64,000 nucleotides of DNA from Streptomyces sp. NBC_00457. GTDB lineage: Bacteria > Actinomycetota > Actinomycetes > Streptomycetales > Streptomycetaceae. This document shows positions 1-8,268 of this stretch, piece by piece. Both the position numbers and the translations under genes were made by a program. Position 1 is the stretch's first letter; the number at the start of each line of letters is the position of its first letter. Under the pieces are notes generated by a model. That model did not search any database and was not told where the DNA came from. It saw only the letters and a program-made list of their open reading frames with translations. The stretch lies in contig NZ_CP107905.1 of the NCBI RefSeq assembly GCF_036014015.1, forward strand, positions 2,790,001 to 2,854,000, written 5' to 3'.

Positions 1-621
1 GCCCTGTTCGGCACCGACCTGGGCAGGACGAAGGGGCGGGCGCGCCGGGCCCTGTTGTCCGGGATCGGCCTGGTGCTCCAGGACCCCGTGGCCTCACTGG
101 ACGCCCGGATGAGCGTCGCGGAGTGCGTGGCCGAGCCGCTGCGGGTGCACCGCCGGGGTATGACGGCGGCCGAACGGCGGGCCCGGGTCGCGGACGTACT
201 CGAACTCGTCCGGCTGCCCAGCAAGTTGATGCAACGGGGTCCGCGGGAGCTGTCCGGCGGGCAGCGGCAGCGGGTGAGTCTCGCCCGGGCCCTGGTGCTG
301 GAGCCGCGGCTGCTGGTGGCGGACGAGCCGACCAGCGCCCTCGATGTGAGCGTGCAGCGGACGGTGCTCGAGGTGATCGCCGAGTTGCAGGCCGAGTTGG
401 GGTTCGCCTGTCTGTTCGTGTCGCACGATCTGGCGGTGGTGCAGGAGTTCGCGGGGCGGGTCGTCGTGATGCGGGCGGGGCGGGTGGAGGAGCAGGGGCC
501 GACCATGTCGACGCTGCTGCGTCCGGAGACCGAGTACACGCGCCGGCTCATCGCGGCTGTCCCCGTGCCGGATCCGGTGCTGCAACGGCAGCGCAGGGCC
601 GCACTCGGAGCCGGCGCGTGA
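1..621 (+). CDS. Oligopeptide/dipeptide ABC transporter ATP-binding protein, 3' part
   Basis: The reading frame is open from base 1, so the start and the Walker A loop lie outside the window. The remaining part carries the Q-loop (LQDPVASLD), the ABC signature LSGGQRQRV (near base 255), Walker B LLVADEP followed by the D-loop, and the switch histidine in SHDLAV (near 420). The end, with PETEYTRRLIAAVP, is the tail typical of the OppD/OppF/DppF subfamily of peptide importers. The order of motifs and this tail make a cytoplasmic energising subunit of a peptide (or nickel/glycoside) importer likely; substrate cannot be told. Its stop codon overlaps the GTG of the ROK kinase gene, so the two are translationally coupled, which suggests the importer may bring in a sugar-containing ligand. 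Confidence 0.9.
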   Translation, partial: ALFGTDLGRTKGRARRALLSGIGLVLQDPVASLDARMSVAECVAEPLRVHRRGMTAAERRARVADVLELVRLPSKLMQRGPRELSGGQRQRVSLARALVLEPRLLVADEPTSALDVSVQRTVLEVIAELQAELGFACLFVSHDLAVVQEFAGRVVVMRAGRVEEQGPTMSTLLRPETEYTRRLIAAVPVPDPVLQRQRRAALGAGA

Positions 622-1523
622 CGGCGGTCGCCGGCATCGACATCGGCGGGACGACCACCCAGGTGGTGCTGTGCGCACCGGACCTCGGCGTCCTCGACCG
701 TCTCGGGGTGCCGACGCCCGCGGCCGAGGGCGGTACGGCGATGATCGGCGCCGCGCTCGACGCGCTACGGCGGCTGCTCGACCGTACGCCCGCGAAGTTG
801 CTCGGCGTCGGAGTCGGCGCCGCGGGTGTCGTGGACGCGCGGGCCGGGCGGATCCTCGTCGCGAGCGATTCCTTCCGGGGCTGGGCGGGTTTCGCGGTGA
901 CGGCGGCGGTCGAGCGGGCGCTGGGTGTCCCGGCGTTCCTCGACAACGACGTCAACGCCTTCCTGCGCGGGGAGGTCGCGAAGGGCGCGGCCATGGGCGG
1001 GACCCATGTCCTCGGGATGACCCTCGGCACCGGGGTCGGCGGGGCGCTGTGGCTGGACGGTGCGCTGTACGACGGCCCGCGCGGCGCGGCCGGCGAGATC
1101 GGCCACGTTCCCGGCTTCGGCGACCTGCCGTGCACCTGCGGTGGCCGGGGTCACCTGGAGACCGTGGCCTCGGGCCGGGCGATCGCCGCTCGCTACGGCG
1201 CCCGCACGGCCCGCGAGGTGGCCCAGGCCGCCCACCGGGGCGACCCCGACGCGCTCGCCGCATACGAGACGGCCGGTACGGCGGTGGCCCGGGCGCTGCT
1301 GATCACCGCGGGCCTGCTGGACGTCACCACCTGCGTGATCGGCGGCGGAGTCGCCCGCACCTGGCCCCTCCTCGACCCGCCCATCCGCACCGCCCTCGCC
1401 GCCGAACCCCCCGTCAGCGGCCACCCGCTCCACGTCCTGCCCGCCCGCCTGGGCGAGGACGCGGCAGCGATCGGCGCGGCGGCCCGGGCGGGAGCGGAAC
1501 TGGGGGTGGGCACGCCGGTGTAG
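618..1523 (+). CDS. ROK family sugar kinase
   Basis: A 301-residue protein beginning at GTG 618, which overlaps the stop of the upstream ATPase (GTGA); the longer open frame upstream is a shadow. The N-terminal GIDIGGTTT (residues 6-14) is the phosphate-binding loop of the ASKHA fold, LDNDVNA carries the catalytic Asp, and the ROK zinc region is EIGH...CTCGGRGHLE (residues about 160-181). In this zinc motif the usual last Cys of CxCGxxGC is replaced by His (CTCGGRGH), which could still bind zinc. Family knowledge: ROK proteins are glucose, fructose, ManNAc or GlcNAc kinases, or repressors when they carry an N-terminal helix-turn-helix, which is absent here. A cytoplasmic sugar kinase acting on whatever the coupled importer delivers is the best inference. 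Confidence 0.88.
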   Translation: MTAVAGIDIGGTTTQVVLCAPDLGVLDRLGVPTPAAEGGTAMIGAALDALRRLLDRTPAKLLGVGVGAAGVVDARAGRILVASDSFRGWAGFAVTAAVERALGVPAFLDNDVNAFLRGEVAKGAAMGGTHVLGMTLGTGVGGALWLDGALYDGPRGAAGEIGHVPGFGDLPCTCGGRGHLETVASGRAIAARYGARTAREVAQAAHRGDPDALAAYETAGTAVARALLITAGLLDVTTCVIGGGVARTWPLLDPPIRTALAAEPPVSGHPLHVLPARLGEDAAAIGAAARAGAELGVGTPV

Positions 1524-1533
1524 GCCAACCACA

Positions 1534-1566
1534 ACGCGGGTGCCCCTCGGACAGGAACACCCGCGT
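1534..1566. terminator. Bidirectional hairpin terminator
   Basis: ACGCGGGTG (1534-1542) pairs perfectly with CACCCGCGT (1558-1566) across a 15-nt loop. It lies between the stop codons of the convergent ROK kinase and solute-binding protein genes, the usual place for a shared Streptomyces terminator. There is no T-run. Confidence 0.7.
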
Positions 1567-1581
1567 GATGGGTCAACCGGG

Positions 1582-2508
1582 TCAGCTCAGGCCGGCCGTC
1601 TTCAGCCAGGTCTTGGCGACGTCCAGCGGGTCCTTGTTCTCGAGCTGGACCTGGGAGTCCAACTCCAGCAGGGTCTTGGTGTCCAGCTTGGCGGAGACCG
1701 CGTTGAGGGCGGCGACGCCCTCCTCGGAGAGGCCGGACTTGTAGACGAGCGGCGTCACGTTGGCGAAGCCGAAGAGGTTCTTCGGGTCCTGGAGGACGAC
1801 GAACTTCTCCTTGGTGATGTTCGGGTCGGTGGTGAAGATGTCCGCGGCCTGCACGGTGTTCTTCTTCAGCGCCGCCGTGGTCAGCGGGCCGCCCGCGTCG
1901 AGCGCCTTGAAGGACTTGAACTCCAGACCGTATACGTCCTTCAGGCCGAGCAGGCCCTGCTGGCGGGTCTGGAACTCGGGCGAGCCGCCGATGACCATCT
2001 CGGGCGCGACGTCCTTGATGTCCTCGAGGGTGGACGACGCGGTGAGGTTGTACTTCTTGGCGGTCTCCGCGTTCACCGACACGGAGTCCTTGTCCTCGGC
2101 GGGCGAGGGCTCGAGGAGCGTCAGCTTGGAGTCGAGCTTGGACTTCACCGCGGCGCTGACGGCCTCGATGGAGGCCTGCTGCGCCTTCGGGTCCAGGTAC
2201 GCCAGCAGGGAGCCGTTGTACTCGGGCAGGACGGTGATGGAACCGTTCTTGAGCAGGCCGTAGGTCGTCTCACGGCTGCCGATGTTCGGCTTGTACTCGA
2301 CCTTGATGCCCTTGGCCTTGAGCGCCTCGCCGTAGATGTCGGCGAGCAGGATGCTCTCGGCGAAGTTGTTCGACCCGACGACGACCGTGTTGCCGTCCGC
2401 CTTGTCTTCCGTCAGCGGGTTGGATTCGTCGGCGGAGTCGGAGCCGCATCCGGCAACGAGCGCCGCCACTGCTGCGAGGGCGACCGCGGCCGCGCGGGGG
2501 TGTCGCAT
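1582..2508 (-). CDS. OpuC/ProX-type osmolyte ABC transporter substrate-binding lipoprotein
   Basis: Reading from ATG 2508 gives 308 residues with an ideal lipoprotein signal: MRHPR, a hydrophobic Ala/Val stretch, then the lipobox LVAGC. GTG 2541 and GTG 2529 are alternative starts that would only lengthen the n-region. The mature protein begins with the OpuAC-type start TVVVGSNNFAESILLADIYGE, as in glycine betaine/choline binding proteins, and runs to the usual length of the family. It should be anchored outside the membrane and deliver glycine betaine, choline or a related quaternary amine to the permeases encoded at 6923-8268. Those partner genes are more than 4 kb away, behind the conservon, and this gene has its own promoter region shared divergently with the conservon. 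Substrate is inferred from family only. Confidence 0.85.
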   Translation of the reverse strand: MRHPRAAAVALAAVAALVAGCGSDSADESNPLTEDKADGNTVVVGSNNFAESILLADIYGEALKAKGIKVEYKPNIGSRETTYGLLKNGSITVLPEYNGSLLAYLDPKAQQASIEAVSAAVKSKLDSKLTLLEPSPAEDKDSVSVNAETAKKYNLTASSTLEDIKDVAPEMVIGGSPEFQTRQQGLLGLKDVYGLEFKSFKALDAGGPLTTAALKKNTVQAADIFTTDPNITKEKFVVLQDPKNLFGFANVTPLVYKSGLSEEGVAALNAVSAKLDTKTLLELDSQVQLENKDPLDVAKTWLKTAGLS

Positions 2509-2879
2509 GCTGGACCAGCTGCTCTTCACGGTAGAAGTCACGATTCCCGTTCCGGGGCTCAGAGAGTGGATGACCTTCATCTGATCCAATCCAGCCGCTT
2601 CTTGGTCAGTCAAGGGCAGCCGGGTCACCAATTGGCTTCGATGCGTACCCGATCGTGAAGATACCGGGGAGGATCCGTCAGGGAGCCGCACTCAGGTTGT
2701 AACGGATTCTTGACTCAGGGTGCGGAGCAACCGCTTCCGAAGAGCCTGTAGTCTCGCCGCAGTTGGCGAAGCACAGCGATGTGCAGGCGCCGCTCCACTC
2801 ACATCTCAAACCAGCCAGAGTCGAACAGAGACGGTCACGTGCGTTCCCGCGCCGTGCGACACCCCACGAAGGAGGCCTG

Positions 2880-5237
2880 GTGTCCACGAACGAGGTGGGC
2901 CTAAGGCGCTTCGCCGACCGCTGGCCGTTCAGGCGCAAGCTCAACGTGCTGGTCGGCGTGCCGCTCGCCGTGGTCGCCGTACTGCTGGCGTATCTCTTCA
3001 CCGACCAGGTCGGCCAGGCCCGGGACGCGGCCGCCGCGGCCCGGCTGGTGCGGGACAGCGCCCAGGTCGCGGAGCTGGCCGACCGGGTGAACGCCGAGCA
3101 CCAGCAGGCGATCCTGCTGTCCGTGCGGTTCGAGGCCACCGAGTCCGGCGCCCGGCCCGGCCTCACCGCCTACCGCAAGGCGCAGGCCGCGGTGGACCAG
3201 CAGGTCGAGACGGTACGCGACACCTTCGGCGACCGGCTGCCGGACACCGAGGCGCAGGCCCTGAAGGAGATCAACGGCCTGTCCAGCCTGCGGGCGACGA
3301 TCGAGCAGGGCTATCTGCCCGCCGACAACATCGACCCCGCCTACACCAACGCCGCCAAGGCCGTCATCGACGGCCTCGGACTCGACCGCAACCCGTCCCT
3401 CGCCGCCACCTTCACCGGCAATCTGCTGGACTCCCTGCTGCGCGCCGACGCCGCCCACAGCGCCTTCGAGACCAGCGTGTTCTCGGCGCGGACCGGTGAC
3501 TCCAACGCGCTCATCGAGTTCATCGCCGCGGTCGGCAACTACGAGCTGTACACGCACCAGGCCGAGCGCTTCGCCCGGTTCGCCACCGAGGCGCAGGCCG
3601 ACGAGCTGAGCGGCATCGAGCACAACACCGCCCAGGCCGAGATCATCCGGCACTACGCCGAGCTGCAGATCGACCCCAGCGGATTGCAGGCCAGTTCGCC
3701 GGCGGAGATCCGCGCCGCGTTCGCCCAGGCCCTCGACGGCTACCCCGACTACCGCGCGCAGTCCGAGACCCGGCTGAAGATCACCTCCTCGCTGATCGGC
3801 CAGATCGCCGACCGCGCCGACAACGCCTCCAACGACGCCTGGTGGAACGCCGCCTGGCTGCTGGGCCTCGCGCTGCTCGGCTTCGCGCTCTGGCTGGCCC
3901 TGTCCGTGGCGGTGCGCCGCTCGGTGGTCCGCCCGGTGCAGGCCCTCACCGGCGCCGCGCAGGAGGTCGCCGAGGTCGCCGGTCGCGAACTCGCCCGGGT
4001 CGCCGACGACGACACCGAGGACGACGGCCCGCCCCTGCTGCGGGACATCCCGGTCACCGCACGCGACGAGATCGGCGACCTCGCCGAGGCCTTCAACCAC
4101 GTACAGACCACGGCCGCCGCGCTGCTGGAGCGCCAGGTGCTCAGCCGCCGCAACACCGCCGAGATGTTCGGCAACGTCGGCCGCCGGGTCAGCAACCTCA
4201 CCACCCGCCAGCTGGCGCTCATCGACGCCGTCGAACGCGGCGAGACCGACCCGGCGCTGCTCGAACGCCTCTACTCCATCGACCACATCGCGGTCCGGCT
4301 GCGCCGCAACGCGGACAGCCTGATGCTGCTGGCCGGCATCCGCGAGACCGTCCTCGACGCGGGCCCCACCACGCTCACCACCGTCGTACGGGCCGCGCTC
4401 GGCCAGATCGAGGGCTTCCAGCGGGTACGGCTGGACGCGCACACCGATGTGATGGTGGAGCCCGACATCATCGGCGACCTCACGCTGATGGTGGCCGAAC
4501 TCCTGGAGAACGCCGTGTCGTTCTCGCCGGCGGGCAGCCCGGTCGAGGTGACCCTGCACACCGGCGACGACGGCGGCGCGTCGATCGTGATCGCCGACCA
4601 CGGCCTGGGCATGAGCGCCGAGCGGCTGGCCGAGGAGAACGCCCGGCTGATCCGCCGCGAGCGGCTCGACCTCGTCCCGACGAAGGTGCTCGGCCTGTTC
4701 GTGGTCGGTACGCTGGCCCGCCGCTGGTCGGTCGGCATCACGCTGACCCGGACGCCGGGCGGCGGCGTGACCGCCGAGGTGGCCATCCCGGCGTCGCTGC
4801 TGCTCTCGATGAGCCGGGTGGCTCCGGCGCCCGCGACGCCCGCCGTGCAGGCGGCGTCCGGCCCGCGCCCGTCCACCGCGGCGGCACCGGACGACGCCGC
4901 CCCCCTCCCCCGCCGGGTGCCCAAGCGGGCGGCGGCCGTCACCGACGACGACAAGCCCGTGATCCCCAAGCCACGCGACGAGGACGCGGCCGACGACGCC
5001 CAGGCCTCCCGCCCGCTCCGCCGCCGCGTCCGCGGCGCGACGCTCCGTACGACCGTCGGCGACACCACCGCCGAGACCGCCCGCCCCGCCGCACCCCCCG
5101 CCGACGCGGACGCCGTCCGCAGCGCGCTGGAGGAGTTCGAGGCGGCCGTGGAGCAGGCCAACCGGGACAGCGCGAACGGACCGGACCCGAAGACTTCGCA
5201 GGACCAGAACCACCTCCCGGAAGGAGCGGAGCAGTGA
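2880..5237 (+). CDS. cvnA: Conservon sensor histidine kinase-like protein (CvnA)
   Basis: 785 residues from GTG 2880, chosen because an excellent ribosome site (GAAGGAGG, 2868-2875) precedes it. Order of parts: short cytoplasmic start, membrane segment 1 (about 21-42), a roughly 275-residue outside domain of the nitrate/nitrite-sensor helical type, membrane segment 2 (about 320-345), a HAMP linker, then a GHKL ATPase with N-box ELLENAVSFSP (about 540), G-box IADHGLGMS and a G2 region. The helical segment before the ATPase (IDHIAVRLRRNADSL) replaces a normal H-box, as in other Cvn kinases. A disordered Ala/Pro/Asp-rich tail occupies about 645-785. Family knowledge: conservons encode membrane assemblies resembling eukaryotic G-protein-coupled sensors. 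First gene of cvnABCD. Confidence 0.92.
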   Translation: MSTNEVGLRRFADRWPFRRKLNVLVGVPLAVVAVLLAYLFTDQVGQARDAAAAARLVRDSAQVAELADRVNAEHQQAILLSVRFEATESGARPGLTAYRKAQAAVDQQVETVRDTFGDRLPDTEAQALKEINGLSSLRATIEQGYLPADNIDPAYTNAAKAVIDGLGLDRNPSLAATFTGNLLDSLLRADAAHSAFETSVFSARTGDSNALIEFIAAVGNYELYTHQAERFARFATEAQADELSGIEHNTAQAEIIRHYAELQIDPSGLQASSPAEIRAAFAQALDGYPDYRAQSETRLKITSSLIGQIADRADNASNDAWWNAAWLLGLALLGFALWLALSVAVRRSVVRPVQALTGAAQEVAEVAGRELARVADDDTEDDGPPLLRDIPVTARDEIGDLAEAFNHVQTTAAALLERQVLSRRNTAEMFGNVGRRVSNLTTRQLALIDAVERGETDPALLERLYSIDHIAVRLRRNADSLMLLAGIRETVLDAGPTTLTTVVRAALGQIEGFQRVRLDAHTDVMVEPDIIGDLTLMVAELLENAVSFSPAGSPVEVTLHTGDDGGASIVIADHGLGMSAERLAEENARLIRRERLDLVPTKVLGLFVVGTLARRWSVGITLTRTPGGGVTAEVAIPASLLLSMSRVAPAPATPAVQAASGPRPSTAAAPDDAAPLPRRVPKRAAAVTDDDKPVIPKPRDEDAADDAQASRPLRRRVRGATLRTTVGDTTAETARPAAPPADADAVRSALEEFEAAVEQANRDSANGPDPKTSQDQNHLPEGAEQ

Positions 5238-5710
5238 GCACGCCGACAGGTGACACTCCCACGGGAGGGGCCACGCCCGACGAACTGCGGGCCGCAGCAG
5301 CCGACTTCACCTGGCTGCTCAATCGTTTCGCCACCGAGACCGCCGGTGTCGTCGACGCCATCGCGGTCTCCTCCGACGGTCTGCTGATCGCGGTGGCGCA
5401 ACTACGGGAGCGGGCGCACTCCGAGCGGCTGGCCGCGATCGTCTCCGGCCTCACCAGCCTGGCCGCCGGCGCCTCCGGCAACTACGGCCTGGGGGCCCTG
5501 AACAAGGTCATCATCGACCTGGAGGGCGGCCATGTCCTGGTCTCCGCGATCGGCAGCGGCGCCGTGCTCGGCGTGGTCGCCGACAAGGAGGCCAAGCTGG
5601 GCAACATCGCGTACGAGATGACGCTGTTCGCCAACCGGGCCGGTGGCGCGCTCAGCCCTCAGCTCGTGCTGGAACTGAAGAACACCGTCGGCGTTCCGTC
5701 GTCGGGTTGA
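5234..5710 (+). CDS. cvnB: Conservon roadblock/LC7-domain protein (CvnB)
   Basis: 158 residues from GTG 5234, overlapping the stop of cvnA by 4 nt. Residues about 15-135 form a roadblock/LC7 domain: DFTWLLNRF, then a beta-rich region with VDAIAVSSDGLLIAVA and the conserved ALNKVIIDLEGGHVLV and GSGAVLGVVA strands. In actinobacteria such proteins pair with the Ras-like GTPase of the same operon (as MglB does with MglA) and are thought to act as its regulator. Length and sequence are standard for the family. A 40-nt gap separates it from cvnC. Confidence 0.92.
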   Translation: MSTPTGDTPTGGATPDELRAAAADFTWLLNRFATETAGVVDAIAVSSDGLLIAVAQLRERAHSERLAAIVSGLTSLAAGASGNYGLGALNKVIIDLEGGHVLVSAIGSGAVLGVVADKEAKLGNIAYEMTLFANRAGGALSPQLVLELKNTVGVPSSG

Positions 5711-5750
5711 CCGGGCACCGCCCGGCCGAGGAACAAGAGGACACAGACCC

Positions 5751-6185
5751 ATGGCGGACGGCCGTACGCCGAACGGTGCCGACGAGGGCGGCTCCCCGGA
5801 CCGGGTGGGCCCCGCCCCCGCGGTACGGCCGTTCCTGGTCACCGCCGGCCGGGTGGCGCCGACCTCGTCCGGGCGGACGATGCCCGTCGAGACCCAGGTG
5901 GTGGCCACCGCCGAAGGCCTCGACGCGCTCGACCGGCTCTCCTTCGAACAGCACGACATCATCGCCGCCTGCCGGCAGCCGCAGTCCATCGCGGAGATCG
6001 CGGCCCGGCTGCGGCTGCACCTCAACGTGGTCCGTATCCTCTCCGAGGACCTGCGGGCGGCGGGGCAGTTGACGGTGTACGTGCCCAACACCGACGCCAC
6101 CCACGACTCATCCGTCCTGCGCAGGGTTATCGATGGCCTCCGTGCCATCCCCGACTCCCGGGGGGTACTCCGTGACACCGACTGA
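5751..6185 (+). CDS. cvnC: Conservon DUF742 protein (CvnC)
   Basis: 144 residues from ATG 5751, preceded by a GAGG element. The start is polar, followed by VRPFLVTAGRVAPTS and LSFEQHDIIAACRQPQSIAEIAARLRLHLNVVRILSEDL, a winged-helix-like region characteristic of DUF742 (PF05331). Known only as a conserved conservon component; a role in linking the sensor complex to transcription is conjecture. Its 3' end overlaps the start of cvnD. Confidence 0.92.
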   Translation: MADGRTPNGADEGGSPDRVGPAPAVRPFLVTAGRVAPTSSGRTMPVETQVVATAEGLDALDRLSFEQHDIIAACRQPQSIAEIAARLRLHLNVVRILSEDLRAAGQLTVYVPNTDATHDSSVLRRVIDGLRAIPDSRGVLRDTD

Positions 6186-6771
6186 ACCGGTCACCGGCGG
6201 CGCAGCTGCGCAGACCGCCGTACGACCGCCGCTGCCGGTGAAGATGGTGATCGCGGGCGGATTCGGCGTGGGCAAGACCACCGCGGTCGGCTCGATCTCC
6301 GAGATCGAGCCGCTGACCACCGAGGCCGCGATCACCGAGGTCGCCGCGGGCGTGGACGACCTCTCCCACACGCCCCGCAAGACCACGACCACGGTCGCCA
6401 TGGACTTCGGGTGCATCACCATCGACCCGACCCTGAAGCTGTATCTGTTCGGCACGCCCGGGCAGGACCGGTTCGGGTTCATGTGGGACGACATCGTCGA
6501 GGGCTCGATCGGTGGGCTGGTCATCGTCGACACCCGCCGGCTCGACGACTGCTACGCCGCCGTCGACTACTTCGAGCACAAGCAGATCCCGTTCGCGGTC
6601 GCCGTCAACGCGTTCGACGGCAAGGTCGAGCACGAGTTGGACGAGGTCCGCTGGGCCCTTGACGTCGCCGAGCACGTCCCGCTGGTCGTCTTCGACGCGC
6701 GGGAGCGGGGTTCGGTACGGGACGCTCTGCTGGTTGTGCTTGAGCTGGCGTTGGCGCGTAGCGAGGGGTGA
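6133..6771 (+). CDS. cvnD: Conservon Ras-like GTP-binding protein (CvnD)
   Basis: 212 residues from ATG 6133 (AGGG upstream), overlapping cvnC by 53 nt; GTG 6172, after a run of G, is an alternative that would remove 13 residues and shorten the overlap. GTPase motifs are clear: P-loop GGFGVGKTT (residues 42-50), G3-like GTPGQDRFGFMWDD and an N-A-F-D version of the NKxD box. This is the conservon GTPase that interacts with CvnB. It is the last gene of the cluster: no cytochrome P450 (cvnE) follows, unlike in some conservons. A long inverted repeat comes after the stop codon. Confidence 0.92.
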   Translation: MASVPSPTPGGYSVTPTEPVTGGAAAQTAVRPPLPVKMVIAGGFGVGKTTAVGSISEIEPLTTEAAITEVAAGVDDLSHTPRKTTTTVAMDFGCITIDPTLKLYLFGTPGQDRFGFMWDDIVEGSIGGLVIVDTRRLDDCYAAVDYFEHKQIPFAVAVNAFDGKVEHELDEVRWALDVAEHVPLVVFDARERGSVRDALLVVLELALARSEG

Positions 6772-6804
6772 GCAGGGTTTCGTGGGTGGCTGCGGGACGG
6801 TGGG

Positions 6805-6899
6805 GGCTGGTCGCGCAGTTCCCCGCGCCCCTATCGGGGCGCTTCAGCCCCGGCGAGTAAGACGCCCCGTCAGGGGCGCGGGGAACTGCGCGACCAGCC
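6805..6899. repeat. Inverted pair of the dispersed repeat (family A), likely terminator
   Basis: Bases 6805-6832 (beginning GGCTGGTCGCGCAGTTCCCC) and 6872-6899 are perfect inverted copies of 28 nt. Each arm also has its own small hairpin (GCGCCCC tatc GGGGCGC at 6825-6842; CGCCCC gtca GGGGCG at 6863-6878). The pair lies between the convergent cvnD and permease genes and fills most of that gap. Single copies of the same unit occur five more times in this window. Confidence 0.85.
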
Positions 6900-6922
6900 A
6901 CGACGGCGCCGCAGCGGAGCAC

Positions 6923-7588
6923 TTACGCGCGACGGACTCCCCTTGACACCGAGAAGCGGCCCGCCGCCCAGAACACGCCCAGCGTGACCAGGGCCAGTGC
7001 CGCGACCAGCGTGGCCCCGCCCACGACCTTCTCGTAGTCGCGCTGGTAGAGACCGTCGACGATGTAACGCCCGAGCCCGCCGAAACTGACGTACGCGGCG
7101 ATCGTGGCCGTGGAGACGATCTGGATGGCCGCGGAGCGCAGTCCGCTGAGGATGAGTGGGAGCGCGACCGGTACTTCGACCCGGAAGAGGATCTCGGTCT
7201 CGGCCATGCCCATGCCGCGGGCGGCGTCCACCGGCGCGGGGTCGACGGAGCGCATCGCCTCGTAGGTGGTGACGAGGATGGGCGGGATCGCGAGCACGAC
7301 CAGCGGGATCATGACGGGCGCGAGGCCGAGGCCCAGCAGCACGAACATCAGCACCATCAGGCCGAAGCTGGGCAGCGCGCGCCCCGCCGTGGCGATGAGG
7401 GCGAGCGTGTTGCCGCCGCGTCCGGTGTGGCCGGTGAGCAGGCCGACCGGCAGTCCGACGGCCGCGGCGATGGCGAGGGCCTCCAGCGTGTACTGGACGT
7501 GCTCGGCGAGGCGGGTCGGGATGCCGTCGTAGCCCTGCCAGTGGGCGCTGTCGCTGAAGAAGGCGTCGATGTAGTTCAGGACGTTCAC
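6923..7588 (-). CDS. OpuC-type osmolyte ABC transporter permease (second permease)
   Basis: 221 residues from GTG 7588, which overlaps the stop of the upstream permease (GTGA). It is a hydrophobic protein with about six membrane segments and the BPD_transp_1 coupling loop (EAMRSVDPAPVDAARGMGM). The sequence TATIAAYVSFGGLGRYIVDGL is typical of OpuCB/OpuCD glycine betaine/choline permeases. Last gene of the three-gene operon ATPase-permease-permease read leftwards from 9428. The long frame continuing upstream is a shadow of the neighbouring permease. Confidence 0.9.
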   Translation of the reverse strand: MNVLNYIDAFFSDSAHWQGYDGIPTRLAEHVQYTLEALAIAAAVGLPVGLLTGHTGRGGNTLALIATAGRALPSFGLMVLMFVLLGLGLAPVMIPLVVLAIPPILVTTYEAMRSVDPAPVDAARGMGMAETEILFRVEVPVALPLILSGLRSAAIQIVSTATIAAYVSFGGLGRYIVDGLYQRDYEKVVGGATLVAALALVTLGVFWAAGRFSVSRGVRRA

Positions 7589-8268
7589 CGGGCGGCCGCC
7601 TTCGCGAGCGTACGGGTGTTCTTGCGGGTGCCGCGCGGCATCCAGGGCGTGAGGAGGATGCGGACGCCGATCAGCGCGGCGTCCACGAGAATGGCGAGGA
7701 CGGCCGTGCCCACCACGGAGAGCCAGATCAGCCGCGGCTGGTTGTAGATCATGCCGCTGTTGAGCAGGTTGCCGAGGGCTCCCTGGTTGCCGATCAGCAT
7801 GCCGACGCTGACGAGGGAGACGCTGGACACGGACGCCACCCGCAGCCCGGCGATGATCGCGGGCGCGGCGATCGGCAACTGCACCTGGAGATAACGTCGT
7901 ATGGGCCCGAAGCCCATCGCGGTGGCCGCGGCGAGGGTCTCCTGCGGCACGGACCGCACGCCGTCGACGATCGCCGGGACCAGCACGACCAGGCTGTAGA
8001 CGGCGAGCGGGATCATCACCGTGAGCTCGCTCAGCCCGGTGTAATCGATGAGGATGACGAAGAACGCGAGCGACGGGATCGCGTAGAGCACGGTCGTCAC
8101 CCACAGCACCGGCGGGTACAGCCAGCGCACCCGCACGCACAGCTGGGCCAGGGGCAGCGCCACCAGGAGCCCGAACAGCACCGGCAGCAGCGCCTCGCGC
8201 AGATGCAGCATGACCAGGCCGAAGTAGCTGTGCTGGAGGTCGCTGGGCAGGTCGAAGAGTTCGCTCAT
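7585..8268 (-). CDS. OpuC-type osmolyte ABC transporter permease (first permease)
   Basis: 227 residues from ATG 8268, overlapping the ATPase stop by 4 nt (ATGA). About six membrane helices, with the ABC-coupling EAA-like loop near VPQETLAAATAMGFGPIRRYL and the signature VSLVSVGMLIGNQGALGNLL seen in OpuCB/OpuBB permeases. It should pair with the second permease to form the membrane channel for glycine betaine, choline or related solutes. Its C-terminus is basic (TRKNTRTLAKAAAR). Confidence 0.9.
   Translation of the reverse strand: MSELFDLPSDLQHSYFGLVMLHLREALLPVLFGLLVALPLAQLCVRVRWLYPPVLWVTTVLYAIPSLAFFVILIDYTGLSELTVMIPLAVYSLVVLVPAIVDGVRSVPQETLAAATAMGFGPIRRYLQVQLPIAAPAIIAGLRVASVSSVSLVSVGMLIGNQGALGNLLNSGMIYNQPRLIWLSVVGTAVLAILVDAALIGVRILLTPWMPRGTRKNTRTLAKAAAR

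Noticed and set aside
2901..5213. 770-codon open frame on the minus strand
   Set aside because: It is fully antisense to cvnA and arises from the high GC at third codon positions; its composition is not protein-like.
6805..6899. Terminal inverted repeats of an insertion sequence
   Set aside because: Only 39 nt lie between the arms, no transposase remnant is seen, and single copies of the same unit are found at other gene ends.
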